Under the pieces are notes generated by a model. It had not been told where the DNA came from and did not search any database. It saw only the letters and a list, made by a program, of their open reading frames with translations. A stretch of DNA of 64,000 bases, taken from assembly GCA_949987705.1 (NCBI GenBank), contig CATLJY010000091.1, positions 62,001 to 126,000 on the forward strand, read 5' to 3'. Position 1 is the first letter of the stretch, and every line of letters begins with the position of its first letter. This stretch comes from Thereva unica. Its lineage: Eukaryota; Arthropoda; Insecta; Diptera; Therevidae. Below are positions 1-12,514 of this stretch, in pieces. The translations under genes were made by a program, and so were the position numbers.

Positions 1-3000
1 AAATTGATAAAACCATATATAAACGGGAAGATCACATGTTATCGGATTCCAAGGATTTCTGTCAAATGAAATTGTCGTAGCTTTCGGTGTTCCTCTCAGG
101 GTAGTTCCATCTCATCTAGAGGCCCCCCTCTTTTCAAAATTTTCATCTTCGTTTTATCTGAAAAATTTGGGAATATGACTCATCTCTTTTGAGCAAATGT
201 CCTCAAAAAATATAGCGCCAGTTAATTTTTCAGCCTCATTCTCGATGTCGAGTGACGTGACAGATGTGTCACTTCGTCCTTAAATTGGTAGGTACTGTCA
301 TTGTCAATCTAACAGATTTTTGGTAAGCAAATCGACTAAAGTCGTATTTAATTGTCTCAAGGGGCGTATGAAGTGGCATTTTCCTCGATACGTGTAAAGA
401 CATCGACAGTTTTATTCCACCGCGTCCCTCGTAGTCATGTCACTCGCCAACGAGAATACCACCTTTTACTTCTTACTCTCTGTCGACTTCAAGAATCGCT
501 TCCACTTTCTTCAATCCTTAAAACATTCTTTAAAACCAAATCCACCTTACATTTTCCCACGCGATTACCCGTCGCCGTGTCTTCCATAACTAAATCAAAA
601 GTAAAAAGTGAAAATGAAAAAAAAACGCGAAAAAATCCAGAAACCAATAATTTTCTCATATCGCAGCTTTTATACCAGGTGAAGAGTGTTGGAGTTAATT
701 GATTTGCCCGAAGGCGCGCACTGTAACGTCGTCGTTGCGAGGCGGCTCCGCCGTGCGTCTTGCCGAACCGCCACAGAATTTACTCGCAAAGAAGACGATT
801 CCGAAATAATCTCGTTCTTTTGCCTATAATTAAAAAAGGGGTGAAGAAAAAGAGTTGAGAGTGTTTACTACAAACCATATGCGCTGCGCTCTTCCCGTTT
901 TTGTGACTTGGCTTGATTTTCATCTGCAATGGACGTCCGTCTTATGACGGGTTGATTCGATAAGTATCTCGGGGAGTTTTATCCCTTCATTGCTCCTTTC
1001 TGGCCGTGGTGTTTCATGATATTGTATAGCTGCATTGCCGCCCCGTCTTGGCGCGTTTGGCTGCTAAGGCGATTTGACATTTCAACAAACGACCCCATTG
1101 TTCGTTGTTCGCCGACTGCTGACTACGACGACGACGGTGTGGATTTCAACATGTTTCGGCGTTAAATGACCGCCACTTGGGAATTTCCGGGCCCCTTTTA
1201 AAAAATATAACAACATTTCTTAGGGGATGAAAGTTATGATTTCTTATCCTCCCGAAAACGAAAAAGAAATAATAATTTTCATTTTTAAGCTGGGGATGAA
1301 GTTGCTGCACACAGGACGGACCCAAGTGGCTGCGAGTTTTCGGTCGAAGTAGGAATTTCCTATGGCGGCGGAGAGATCTTCCTGTATGTATATACGCCAC
1401 GAAAGTGCCCGGTCATGCCTTCTGTTGCCGAATGTCTTGAGCGCTAAGTGATTGATGGATTGATCCTAGAGCATTGGGGATTCGGATGCAGACTACTTAA
1501 CGAATCCTGATAACGTGATGCAGCAATATACAAATGCTCCAGCAATGCTTCAACGATTCGCTAATGCCAGCACACATATATCAAACTGCCGTTTTCTCAT
1601 GTAGATTTCATCCGAAACATGTTTGTCAACTGACTCCTAGATGGTGACAGCTTTCGCTGGACTTTTTGTGCTGTCATTTGCGTTCGTAGCCGGATATAAG
1701 CCGATAGATGGGGCTGGATGTTCCGTGAGGTTAATGACGCAGTAAAATCATACAAGACTCCAATTACCGCGCTAAGGAAGTGCTTGCTGCTGCACATTCT
1801 GTGGAAGTAGAAGTCTCTGCTAATAAAGTTTAGAGCGCATAGAATTAACGACTGGATACTATCCGCTGCATGCAGCTTGCAGCGAATTGCCCGGCAATTA
1901 AAGTGCAGAGCGAACGTGCATAAAACCAGGCGAATTCAATATTTTCCGATAAATTTATTCGAAATGTGATAATTCACTTAAAATCGCCAGAATACCAGAA
2001 ACGCCGGTTCGGTGGTACGAATGGAGCATAATCCGACAAATAGCGCCGGAATTATTATATGAGCCCACCGCGGGCGAAGCTGCATCGCTGCAATCGCAGC
2101 AAAGCGCGCGGGGCAAACACTAAATCGATAATTTTCTCACATACTGCTGTGTGTGGCGGCGTACTCTGGCCGGATGGATTTTAGATGATGGTGTCAAAGG
2201 CAAAAAAAAAATAAAAAAAAATGAAAATAACAAACCACAATCCAACAACAGCAACGATGACGACGACAACGGCGACGGCTACAATAAAACAAGATTGTGA
2301 ATAAATAATTCGTGGTAGTTAAATTGGCCCAACAACCACCACCTGGCGGCGGCAGCAGCGACTGCACTGGCTGATGGGCTCTGGGGCCGCAACGATGATG
2401 GCGAGATGCAAATGAAAAATGCAGGAGGCGACACCGTCGGCAGTTTAGTGTAATTTTATGCAAATCGGTGAGATATGACGGAGGTGTGATTATCAATTAG
2501 GCGAGGTTGACGAATCGCTGGCTCCATTAGCGACGATGATAAATAGCTTAATCGCTTCCCGATGCTGCGGGAGAATGGGAGATAGGGAGAGAGCGGGAGA
2601 GCGGTCGCAGGGCCAGGGGTGGAGAACAATTGAAAAATTGGCAGTTGCTAATCGGTTTGGAGTGCATAACAGGCTAGAGGTGAGCTCCGTTCGCTCCATG
2701 CGAGGCTATCTTCGCCTCGGTATTTCAGGTAAACACACCGGTCGGCTCTATGGAGGAGAGGAAGTTAACCTAGCTCGAGGTGATGAACGTCGTCGTCGTC
2801 TCCTCGCTTGACAATTTCTCCTCCGCGATCGCAATCACCAACTCCGCTGCTGCTGCGGTGCAATTCGCGATTGTTTCACCTAAAACGAGCGATTACGGCT
2901 ATCTCCGGCATAAGAAGCGCAAAATTTAAACAGCCATGAAGCCTGCCTGCACCGAGTGTACGGACGTCCGCGCACTCTCTCGAGTCTCGTTATATATATG

Positions 3001-3720
3001 CTTGGGCAACGTGATCGCGCAGCTTTATTTCTGGTTCAGTGCCTCGAATCGATTCGCGATCAGTCCGCTGCGCGCACCCTGCGCAGCCCATGGATCGGGC
3101 GCGCACATGTGCGCAGACGCAGAGGCTGGATTTGCTAAGAAAAACACATCAGATCCGAGCGAGTGCAAGGCACGTAAATAACGTGAAATTACTTGCAGCC
3201 ACGATATGGGGATAAAGTGTAGCAGTGCGACTGCATCTTAATCGCAGTTCATTGCTACTCTCGCTGAAGTTTGGCCTCCCCAATGAATTATATCGGTCCG
3301 ACTATATACGTATATACTATATGGCTCTCCTCCATCTCCATATCGTCGTCCGTCGTCTGTCCAGTTCCTTCACAGCCAGCCCTGCTTTGTCGGGCGGAAT
3401 TTCTAATTTTAGACATGGTTCCACAATAGCTGCGTTTTTCTGGATTGTTTCGTTCGATATTAAACGGTTCGTTTTTGGGGGCATCTTTGTAGGTGGACAT
3501 TGGTTTACAATATACTCTCTCTGCTGCTCTACCTATGAAATGTATGCGCTCTGGTCGTCATCGTCAGTCTATTGTGATAAAAATATCTTTGTGCGAAGAA
3601 GACGCGTCCTAAGTCACGGATTAAATATCGGAAAATTTTGTTGTAATTTATTTCGGATGAGTTAAGTAGATTTGAATCTCACAATTTATGGTAATTATTT
3701 TGTGGTGCTGCGCGAGCCAA
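1..3720. other. non-coding DNA, no gene recognised
   Basis: No open frame here resembles a known protein, and no transposon ends were recognised. The stretch mixes AT-rich DNA with GC-rich islands around 700-780, 2050-2130 and 2930-3120. An A-rich run followed by short ACR/GAC-type triplets lies near 2200-2280. A TATATATA run at about 2989-2998 and Inr-like TCAGT sequences at about 3044 and 3060 could belong to a promoter or 5' exon of the zinc-finger gene downstream, but spacing is not convincing and no donor site could be tied to it. Confidence 0.5.
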
Positions 3721-4150
3721 CGTTCGGGTATTTTCAATCATTGAGGCTGAGCCTCACTGTACAAAAGCATCATAATGAAATTAGTTTTACGAGAGGTTGC
3801 CGTGGAAACTGATGTTGGGGTTGAAATATTGGACGAAAATAGCTTTCATGACTTTCAAACAAAAGGAATGGTAAGTAAGAATATGGACAAAATACTTAAG
3901 TGTATATGGCGATGTGCTGTGGAGTTTATGATATTAGGCGATCTGCAGGTCTCTCAAGACTCCGGAATTGTTCTTTACGAAGAATACCAAGGATGCAATG
4001 GGGACCACTCATATCCCTGGTTCTCCAGTAAGTGACCCTGGATTGGTCTTTGGACCTATCAATAGATCGAAGGTAGTTCTTACCGATCGATTTTACCACA
4101 GGAACAAAGGATCTGCCAAACAAGATTGTCACTGTAGGTAAGGCCGAGCG
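3721..4150. other. unassigned sequence
   Basis: An 86-codon open frame (3775-4035) is present, but it matches nothing I recognise and has no splice or promoter context. It may be an older part of the LINE relic that begins near 4157. Confidence 0.3.
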
Positions 4151-4156
4151 GAGCCA

Positions 4157-6250
4157 TTGGCTTCTTTTAACCCTTCAAGGGTGCTGGGGATGACCAGATC
4201 TTCCAGGCTCTCCTTCAAGCGGGATTGGAATAGATCGTACCAATCCTGCTGGCATTATTCCGGGTTAGCTTTACGTTGGTCCATATTCCCAGGTGCTGGA
4301 GAGAAGCTATTGCTAACTCATGAAGAAGATCGTATAAGAAAGCGAAATACTATCGACCCATCAACTTCTCCTTTCTCCTGAAAACGATCGAGACAGACAT
4401 ATTAGGAAGGGTTTTGCAGCGAACCCAATATCCACTTAACCTACTGTCCAGGCAGGCATCTACAGGCACTAATATACTCCTTAGTTAAAGATATCGACAG
4501 ATTCCCCTGGGCCAACGAAATTTCTATATTCGCTTTTGCAGACTTTAAATGTGCATTCGGTAACATCACCTGTGACGCGATCAATGAATGACGAATCTGA
4601 CGATAATGTTGCTAAAGTCTACCTTCAAAGAAGCGTCCTATAGTCAATCGTAATCGACGATTTTCTTGTGGATTTCAATAACCGGCTAAGGCATCTCACA
4701 CATTGCATCAGAAATTGAACGAATAGGTTTCTTGCCTAGCTTCTTCGGTTTCCCGATTCCGGTCAATTCGGCAGGTCGACCACCCCTCCTCCTCTCGCAC
4801 TTGGGACCAGACGTCGGAGCAGCCTAAATTATCCGTCGCCTGGTCCAAAGTGTGAAAGCCAAATGTGTGGATGTGAAAGGAGGAGGATGGTCAACAGGTA
4901 GACAAAGATGCGATCAACAAACACTGATCGAAGAAGAAATACAAAAACGTCGACTACGGTAGTTTGGACATGTTTGCCGAATGGTGATAACCGTCTGCCG
5001 CGTAAACTTCTCTAGCGAGACCATCCGGCAAACTGGAGAATTCAGCGACCGGCACGGAAGAAAACCTAGCTAAAGAATATCGAGGGCGAGTTAAAGAATC
5101 AACGATTATAAGTTATCGAGGCTCGAGGCGTCGCCAAAAATCGTTAAGAATGGAAACGAATCGTGAATGGAGCTCGAGACCCAGCGGCACTGACAGCAGG
5201 GAATCCGTTTCAGGGACGTCCCCCTCGGACTGCCAGCTAACGGATCAAAGAAGAAAGAAGAAGAATAGCCGGAACTAGGGGTGGGACCCAGGTCGCTCGC
5301 TGTAAGTCAACGGAAATTACAAGAAACCTAAAAACATTCAAGAACTTCGAAGACTTTTAGGCATGCTTAACTTTTAGGAGTCGTCTATAAATTACGTGAG
5401 GCGATTTTTCGAAGTTTTCACCTTGAAGCCACACACTCACCAGCCACCGACTGGATGGGTCCTGCAGTCCAAGAAAACCGCTTCACCTTTGTGTCTGCAG
5501 ATAATCCTTGTCGTCCCCTGCATGCCACAGCCTGTCAGGCGGATACTTGAAATTCTCATCCCTCAGTCAGATTGAGAAATTTGTGGCCTTCATCAGGCCG
5601 TGCCTGCGGGCCTGGCCTGAATGTGAGCTTAATTTAACCCAGTTTTCTTGCACTTTTACACGGTATCTTGGGAAAAAACACTACGTGATATTTGCCGAGA
5701 TCACCTATCCCCACGTAAGATTGGGTGAGATTCGGCTCGACCTCCTCGGCACCTAACGCCTCTTACAGCCGCTCTCCCCAAACGAAGCAGAACTCCAATC
5801 CACTTAAAAAACCACAAATCGGATATTAAGTGGACATAAGAACCCATCAATGCTTTCGAGCAAACACTTTTAGCGGGAATCAGGCAGTCACAGAAAATAC
5901 CAGATACCGAATACCAACTTCACGATCAGTAGACTACTCAAACAGTAGTTCGCCGCACAGATGATATCGTGGTAAAGATCAGCACCGTGGCACCATATCG
6001 GGTTTTCATGCAAGTCGCTCTACCATATTCGTTTAGATGGTGACGGAGTAAGAACTTGGATATTAACCCAGAAAAAGACGGTCTTCATACCATTTACCAA
6101 TAAAACGAGCTAAATTTAAATAAATAGGTACAAAGGCTGGTCTATTTCGGTTTCACGGGAGCTAAAACCACCTGTACGACTCCGAATATGGAAGCACCAC
6201 CTAGTAATGAAGAAGGATTCTGTTTCTACGAAGCTGGGCGCTATTCCTCT
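4157..6250 (+). mobile_element. degenerate LINE (non-LTR retrotransposon) relics
   Basis: Reading the plus strand in shifting frames gives pieces of a Jockey-group reverse transcriptase. At 4157-4390 there is RT-like sequence around ALRWSIFPGAGEK. At 4440-4590 there is a piece ending FADFKCAFGNITCDAI, which resembles the first catalytic RT motif. At 6060-6120, in adjacent frames, NPEK and KTVFIPFTNKT look like the strand-primer region after the active site. The block 4870-5275 translates to RRLR-FGHVCRM and ends in an AAG-rich tail, like the 3' end of another LINE type, so it is probably a separate insertion. Stops and frameshifts are frequent; nothing here is functional. Confidence 0.6.
4870..5275 (+). 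mobile_element. 3' end of an RTE/L1-type LINE, inserted in older relic
   Basis: A conceptual reading contains the C-terminal signature RLR-FGHVCRM seen in many LINE polyproteins. It is followed by decayed sequence and an AAG-rich 3' tail near 5255-5270. It separates the RT core piece upstream from the RT piece downstream, suggesting a later insertion. Boundaries are approximate. Confidence 0.45.
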
Positions 6251-6409
6251 TTAAGCCAGTAGACCTTGTGGATCACCTATCGATTCTTAATTAGCTGAAC
6301 CTGGAGTTATCGCTCTGATTGTCCGATTCCGTTCGTGTCGCTGTAGCCTTCGACATTCACAAATTTGATAATTTTATGACGTTTATCGAAATTCGGTCCG
6401 GAAGCACGG

Positions 6410-6690
6410 CCGGTCGAAAAGTTTTGATAATTTTTTTTACTTTTTGCAATTTCCTTTTTCGTCAGTTTCCAAACGCCAGTATCAACAGCGGTTTTATCCA
6501 TTGGTCCCCCAATTAAGTACTAACTAAGTCCAATGCTGCTTGACTTCGATAAATCGAACAATAACTGGCCTATTGAGTATGCTAATGGCTTACTTTACGA
6601 TTACAAACACAGTTGGCTATTTTCTTCGTCCTATAAACTTTTTTACAGCTCTAATATTACTCCCTTTCGAGTATATTGACAGTGCTGCAA
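6410..6690 (+). repeat. dispersed repeat family, copy 1
   Basis: This shares a long, readily alignable stretch with 9545-9825, including AAGTCCAATGCTGCTTGAC and GAGTATGCTAATGGCTTAC. Related copies in either orientation occur at about 12.29-12.51, 13.27-13.41, 48.05-48.15, 54.35-54.48, 55.64-55.80 and 58.37-58.66 kb. No coding potential or clear terminal repeats were identified, so the class is unknown. Confidence 0.75.
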
Positions 6691-6699
6691 GTTCGCCAA

Positions 6700-7930
6700 A
6701 TTTTGTCTATTCTTCTTTCCCTCCTTCCTCTACCATCTTTCTGATGAATACTGGTTGAAGGAGGATGGAAGTAACAAGACGTAGAAACGACTGGACGGAC
6801 AAAATCCAGGGGATCCGAGTAACCCTACAACGACTGTAGCGCTATGTAAGAAGAAAAATAGTAGAAAATTACTTTGATTATCGAACCCCCTTTTCTTAGT
6901 CATGTGTGACTTTTCAAGATCAATGTCGAACAGCAAGCTCTAGACGGAAAAAAAAGTGGAGAGAAGGTTGGAAAAACTGCCAAAGCACGGTTTTATTTCA
7001 CTGATCATTCAATACTACCGCGACAAAACCTTGAATTGGCAAAGCTGATTTCCTCGTTTATTATGCTTACAGACAGGAGAGACGGCAAGGCATTTCTATA
7101 AAATGGGAAGAGAAGATGGGAAAAAAATTTATCTAAATGGAAGGAATTGAAAGACGGAAGGATCATACCGTAGAATGCATTTCACCTCGTTGCTTCTGGG
7201 ATGGTAGTTGGGCGACTTACCTCTACAGACTGCAAGGCTAAGCTACTACTAGTCCGTTATGTCTTGCATAGCACGGTGCAATGCATCAAGCTCGACTCCC
7301 TATTCTAAATTGCGACCAATCATAAGTCACAAAGTTTTGTGACTCGCGCTTGTCATTGACAGCGCACCCCGTCACAAGAAAAATCACAAAAAATGTAATG
7401 GTCATGGTGAATTTGTTGTCTGGGGGCCAACGTAGCCAACAGAAAATATTGATGAAATTAGGTAGAGTGTATGTGATCGTCCGAGCGTTTCTTATCGACC
7501 CTGTTTGTCTGTCGAATCTGTGAGAAAGCTATGAAAATAATTAAAATAAAAACCTGCTCTTGTTACTTGCACTTTATATAATCACAATTCGAGACTTAGC
7601 AGACACTTGTGACTGTGACAAATTTTGTGACTTGTGACTGCTTTTAGTTAAGAATACGATTATTAGCTTGAAATGAAGAATAGATTAAAGGTTGTGAGTT
7701 GTTGGGAGATACTGACAATAGTATAAATTGTTTCACAATCGCCTAGTTCTATTGATGAAGGGGATCTGGACAAAGTGGGAATAAGCCGAGCAGGCCAAAA
7801 ACGAATAAAATTTCGAATTTCCTTAAAGAAAACTCAATAAAGCGAATGCGATTAAATCTTAAAACAAATATTCCTTAATCTTAAGTACAAACACTAAAAC
7901 CCAATATTTAAAACCCTTTCCTTTTCGTTT
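6700..7930. other. non-coding DNA upstream of the disco exon; possible small palindromic element
   Basis: No gene is seen. Between about 7325 and 7645 the ends carry related inverted sequence (AAGTCACAAAGTTTTGTGAC near 7324-7343 and its imperfect reverse complement near 7619-7640), which could be a decayed MITE. No target-site duplication was identified. The last bases are the presumed intron 3' end of the disco gene. Confidence 0.4.
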
Positions 7931-7934
7931 ACAG
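7921..7934 (+). other. putative 3' splice site of the disco intron
   Basis: A pyrimidine-rich run followed by ACAG (7931-7934) lies 16 bases before the first ATG. The reading frame of the zinc-finger protein stays open across the presumed exon start (7935-7950), so an upstream coding exon could be joined here. Confidence 0.6.
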
Positions 7935-7950
7935 GTACATAAACTGGAGC

Positions 7951-9123
7951 ATGAGACCTGAAGCCTATCATCATCATCGAACAACCTTAGACGATAATAA
8001 CAGCTTAAAGAGCATGGAACACATAATGTCACGATTTCAGTCCCTAGACCGGCCGCCACTGCCACCACTATCATCACCGTTTGTAATTAAAAAGCCGAGC
8101 CCGCAACCACCGCAATCAATGAAGCCGAAACGTTGGGGCTCGCCACCAATTAATATGGCAGGACAATTCATCAATCCGGCGACGGGGAAGAAGCGCGTCC
8201 AATGCAGCATTTGCCTGAAAACGTTCTGCGACAAGGGCGCATTAAAAATTCATTTCTCTGCGGTACATTTGAGGGAGATGCACAAGTGTACAGTTGAGGG
8301 CTGCAACATGGTGTTCAGCTCGAGGCGCTCACGTAATCGGCACAGTGCTAACCCGAATCCGAAATTACATTCGCCTCATATCAGACGGAAAATCTCCCCA
8401 CATGACGGACGGACCGCACAGCCGTATCCGATGTTGTTCCAATCACCTGCCGCCCTGATGCCTTCGAATTCGTTAAATCCAGTTTATCCCTTCGATAGAT
8501 TCCCGCACTTAATAGGCGGCGGCGGCGGCTACCATCCACCAGCATCCATGTTCGACCTCGGAATGGGATGCCAAATGCCGATTCGGTCTGCCGGAATGGA
8601 GTTTAATAAATCCGATGACAACGAGAGCTCAAGTGATGACTGCAAATCCATCAGCGATGTGGAAGACGACTCCAAGGACTTTCGACTAGGGGATGACTGT
8701 TCCCAACCACTGGATTTTAGTATGAAGAAGAAATTCGATGATCGTCTAGCGTATTCTGGGAGTGACTGCGACTCGGTCGATACTAACGAGTCAACATCAA
8801 CAATGGACAAGAGGCGATACTCTCCAGCTGGGAGTTTCTCCGTCGACTCCTTACTTGGCCGAAGTCCTGATAGAAGACATTCAGCCGAAGAAGAACAACA
8901 ACAACTTCTAGACTTATCAAAGAAGAAATCGAGTAGTATTGGTGAAGAAAGAAAGCCCGTCGCACATCCTCATATCCTCCCTCTAGGACCGTCCAATGAC
9001 CCTTCGAGCAACACCAGCGGCGCCATGTGGAACATACTATCCGAAGTATACAGATCGATGCTCATGAACAATAGTCTTAAGGCTCAGTACAGTGAGCTCC
9101 AAACGAAACCCATATCCGTATGA
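7951..9123 (+). CDS. disco: Disconnected-type paired C2H2 zinc-finger transcription factor (terminal exon)
   Basis: A 390-residue frame encodes two adjacent zinc fingers at about residues 85-140. The first is C-x2-C-x12-H-x4-H ([19 protein letters not shown]). The second is C-x4-C-x12-H-x8-H, with the linker HLREMHKC and the string [13 protein letters not shown]. This pair is the hallmark of the disco/disco-related/basonuclin family of nuclear DNA-binding proteins. In Drosophila, disco and disco-r act in head and appendage patterning and in optic-lobe connection. Acidic, serine-rich stretches follow (about 220-245), then two PLDFS/LLDLS-like motifs (about 252 and 318) that resemble CtBP-binding sites. 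The start is uncertain: ATG 7951 follows a splice site by 16 bases, ATG 8014 (MEHIM) has a better context, and an upstream coding exon is possible. The frame is intact. It could instead be disco-r, but its short length favours disco. Confidence 0.85.
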   Translation: MRPEAYHHHRTTLDDNNSLKSMEHIMSRFQSLDRPPLPPLSSPFVIKKPSPQPPQSMKPKRWGSPPINMAGQFINPATGKKRVQCSICLKTFCDKGALKIHFSAVHLREMHKCTVEGCNMVFSSRRSRNRHSANPNPKLHSPHIRRKISPHDGRTAQPYPMLFQSPAALMPSNSLNPVYPFDRFPHLIGGGGGYHPPASMFDLGMGCQMPIRSAGMEFNKSDDNESSSDDCKSISDVEDDSKDFRLGDDCSQPLDFSMKKKFDDRLAYSGSDCDSVDTNESTSTMDKRRYSPAGSFSVDSLLGRSPDRRHSAEEEQQQLLDLSKKKSSSIGEERKPVAHPHILPLGPSNDPSSNTSGAMWNILSEVYRSMLMNNSLKAQYSELQTKPISV

Positions 9124-9400
9124 AGTAACTCCTGTAGGTTAAGTTAATATTACGATGAATCATTTTCCTAGTAAATAGGTGCAATAAGATACGATGACTT
9201 CCTCCAATTGTAGAGTTAAGATTTTGCGCTATTTCTCAACTTATGTATGTAAGACGTATTATTTTTCGTTCTTTTTGTAGTAGTTAAGATGTTTTATTTT
9301 GTACAGTTTATGTATACGTTTTTATGTGTAAGGATACTCTGAAGATTCTGAAGGATCACAGGAATCGTGAAGAATAAATAAAGCTGACTTGGAAAATATA
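9124..9400 (+). other. disco: 3' UTR and polyadenylation signals of the disco gene
   Basis: AT-rich sequence follows the TGA stop. Overlapping AATAAA hexamers at 9373-9378 and 9377-9382 give a likely cleavage site around 9395-9410. TGTA-containing and U-rich stretches around 9240-9330 would suit post-transcriptional control, but this is inference. Confidence 0.7.
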
Positions 9401-9544
9401 GTTTTTTTTATATTGGTACTTGATACTTTCTGTGGTAACTTTTTCCTTGATAGATTAGAGGGTGGTAGGACCAAGGGTGGTAGGACGTTCGTTGGACGTT
9501 ACAACCTATAAGTTCGTCCAGTGGCGGCCTGGAGATATGTGAAC

Positions 9545-9825
9545 ACGCTTGGGGCCGAAAAGTTTTTATATTTTTTTCACTTTTTCAATTGCTTTTTGTC
9601 GTCCTTTCAAACGCTAGTGATGACAGCGGTTTTATCAACTGGTCCCCCAACTAAGTACTAACTAAGTCCAATGCTGCTTGACCTTGGTAATCGAGCAATA
9701 ACCGGTTTATTGAGTATGCTAATGGCTTACTTTACGGTCGCAAAGATTACTAACCGTTTTCTTCGTCCTATAAACTTTACTAGTGCTTCAATATTGCTCG
9801 CTTCCGAGTATATTGGCAGTGCTTT
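9545..9825 (+). repeat. dispersed repeat family, copy 2
   Basis: Same orientation as the copy at 6410-6690 and alignable over nearly its whole length, starting in the T-rich run and ending at the string GAGTATATTGGCAGTGCTT. It lies about 150 bases past the disco polyadenylation site. Confidence 0.75.
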
Positions 9826-10600
9826 AGATTCGCTACGTTTAGTAGCGCTCAATCGCCTCCACACTTTTTTTCTGTACTGTGTAGTTACAAAGCTGTCGGT
9901 TGTTATTTCAAGAATTTTTCACCTTTAGAAGAAGCCTATAATGAACCTCAAGCTAAGTTTCGAAACTCCTTTTTGCATAAGGAAGTGGTCTCGTGGTGTT
10001 TAATCACAATTGTGAGGCGCTTTGTAAATTCTGTGTAAGTAAATCGTAATGTTTCAGGAAATCTTAAACAAACGCAAAGTTCCTGTCCAATTGGTTCATT
10101 CTATCTTCTGCTACTAGGTTTCCAACCAGAGAAGAGATGAAGAATGGTTCTGAATTTTGATCTCTTCAAAGACAGGAACGATCGTTTGGAAATATCTGTA
10201 CACCAAGTCATAGGTGAAAAATGAGGGTCTTGGTTAGACCATTCTGCAATACTTTGGAGAGCCTCTTTTTCTTGAGATGTGCAAAGAGGAGGCCTAAGGA
10301 AGCATCTGTTGCGGTGATACGATAATTATTGGCTGCACCTGAAAATCTTAAACAGACATTGGCCTCTGTTCCCAAATCTGTCGGCGGGAAAGTGAATGTG
10401 AATTTTGTATTCAATATCACTCAAGCCAGATTCGCCGAATTCGGGTTAATACCTTACAGTTTTTGAAACTGTACCACCTTTATTCTAGATCACTGCACTG
10501 GAGCACAGCATACGTAGGTGACCTTGGTTTGCAGAGTTAATGCATGGACTTCGGTTTGAATATGCAGGTTTCGCCAGAATATGGACAGTTAGGTAACGAG
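9826..10600. other. unassigned non-coding DNA
   Basis: No gene, RNA or transposon end was recognised. The short open frames in this stretch have no recognisable similarity. Confidence 0.5.
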
Positions 10601-10639
10601 GTCAAGTCGAGTCGAGTTAAGTATATAGGTAAAGATAGT

Positions 10640-11860
10640 AGCCCCGTCCAAGAATCGAGGAACCGTGAAGTGGAGCAAGATCGTCGAGGAGTTGATAAAG
10701 CTTGATACACCAGAGGATCTAGTGAGCAATGTAATAAAATTCTTTGTTGACACTATTCTGCGAGTCAGGCCAAGGAGTGAAAGAGTACATAACAACTTGT
10801 GGAGTACCCCAAGGCTCCATTCTAGGCCCCGTGCGTAAGAAGCGGTCGTAATTGATTTGTCGCAGTAGTAGGAAGGCAGCTCAACGAAATCGAGATATTT
10901 TCTTGTTTCCTTAGAAAATACCTCGATTTCGTTGAGCCTACTATGGGAGACACAGAAGTGGCTCGAGGTAGTTGGTCTAATGCTAGCTGAGCCCAAAACG
11001 GAAGTAGTGCTAATCAGAAAGCGATATAAAGTGAAAGCATGTGATTAGGTCATTCGTTGCAAATCAGCTTTTAAGTAATGATTGATCGAAGGCTCTATTT
11101 TAGGTTGCATTTGGTGGGCCCGGCGGAAAAAGCGCATCAGCGAGGATCAGCTGCTTATAAGGGGCAGCAGGTCAGGCCGACGTCTCCGAGTCGTGAGAGT
11201 TGATATTTCTACCCTATCGTATACCCTGGCTTTGGACAGATCGGTTAATAGGAGGAAAATAATCTGTGTTTTGGTTCAGTGCCGTTCGAGCATACCCTAC
11301 TATGTCCGATGTAGCAGCATGTGTCATAGCAGGAATGATCCCCATTGATATTCTGGCGCGGAATTGAACGACTCGGAATATAAAAGAAGGGAGTCCAAGG
11401 AAGTTCGACAGACTCTGGCTCTGGCCGGCCAGTTCATTGCAATATGTCCCAGGAGGTGGGACGAGTCTTCTACGACCCAATAGACCCATAGACTCATACC
11501 AAATGTGGATAAGTGGGTTATGACAGAACTGCGGAAGTGAAGCATCTTACGCAATTCCTGAATAGGCTTGGATGTTTTAAGACATTGCTTCTTTCCGTTC
11601 AGGTCGATATACTGTCCCGCCCGGAATGCCCGGACGATAGAGGACGCCGAGCATGTCATCTTTAAATGCCCGCGGTTTGCGGAGTAAACGACTGTGGTAA
11701 AAACACCCGCCGCGGTGTAGCTAACCTCGGAAAATATCTTGTACCAGATGATGAGGTCGGAGGATGCCTTGAAAATGGTGTAAGTGGCGCTGAAGACTAT
11801 CCACCAGAAACCTAGCCACTTCGAGGGGCCTCTTTTAAGAGTCACGCTCATGATGCCAGG
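10640..11860 (+). mobile_element. R1-like LINE relic, copy A
   Basis: Broken plus-strand reading frames reproduce the 3' half of an R1-clade pol. At about 10680-10740 they give VEELIKLDTPEDLVSN. At 10800-10840, in shifted frames, a GVPQGSILGP-type RT motif is seen. At 11300-11360 they give SDVAACVIAGMIPIDILAR. At 11625-11680 they give EDAEHVIFKCPRFAE, the zinc-knuckle-like C-terminal motif of this clade. The last segment (about 11730-11810) matches copy C, where ENIL..MMRSE is seen. Many stops and shifts make it non-functional. The open minus-strand frame at 11324-11863 is only its antisense. Confidence 0.7.
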
Positions 11861-12285
11861 CATCTTTACTACTCACCGATTTAGACTCATACGTCATGCA
11901 AAAGCGTTGGTGAGTTTAGTGAGCAGGAATCGGAGACTACTGCCTCAGCGATGTCTCTTATTTTGAGCATGGGCCCTACAGGCGGTCGAATACGCATGCT
12001 CCCCGGATCGACTGGTGGAAGATTCTCACCACCTCTCGTAAAAAAGGAGGGGCATATGATTGGGACTGGGTCTGGGCCTGTAGGGGTATTGAAATTACAA
12101 GAAATCTTGGACTAAAAAAAGTATTTAATACCTTTTTAAATTTGTGAGAAAAGCATTTAATATAAGATGCCGCACGTGCTGTTCGCGAATAAACGTAAAG
12201 TTACATAGTACAGCCTAGAATGAAACAGATCTTATGTAGACAAGCTCTTGTGCTTGGCTCTAGGGCTCAATAATATTCGGTATTT
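11861..12285. other. unassigned, probably 3' flank of the LINE relic
   Basis: No gene is seen. There is a short G-rich run near 12040-12090 and AT-rich DNA after 12100. Confidence 0.4.
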
Positions 12286-12289
12286 TGGC

Positions 12290-12512
12290 AGAATCAATCC
12301 AGAAGCTATCCCAACAGGAAAAATTTGAAGCGCTACTAAGAGGAGCGCTGCCAATATGATCCGAAGGAAGGAATATTGGAGCTTTAAGAAATAGTATGGG
12401 ACGAAGAAAACAGGCAAGCATAGATCGGTTCGCATTTTTTGCAGTGGTCAATCTGCATATTGGAAGTGGTCGGTACATAGTTGGGCGACCGTTTGGTAAA
12501 ACTACAGTCGAC
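12290..12512 (-). repeat. dispersed repeat family, copy 3 (inverted)
   Basis: Reverse-orientation copy. It contains the reverse complements of the segments around the sub-GCGCTGCCAATAT and TTGGGCGACCGTTTGG landmarks shared with copies 1 and 2. The middle is diverged. Confidence 0.6.
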
Positions 12513-12514
12513 AC

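Noticed and set aside
352..702. 116-codon plus-strand frame near the window start
   Set aside because: No ATG at its start, lysine/serine-rich composition, no similarity.
2194..2496. 100-codon minus-strand frame rich in R, C and H
   Set aside because: Translation of triplet-like low-complexity DNA; no domain.
2980..3180. Promoter and first exon of disco
   Set aside because: TATATATA and TCAGT sequences occur but their spacing is not that of a standard core promoter, and no donor could be linked to the acceptor at 7934.
3225..3665. 146-codon plus-strand frame
   Set aside because: Unrecognised, opposed by a minus-strand frame, no promoter or splice context.
11324..11863. 179-codon minus-strand open frame
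   Set aside because: It is antisense to the R1-like relic, whose plus strand carries the recognisable motifs.
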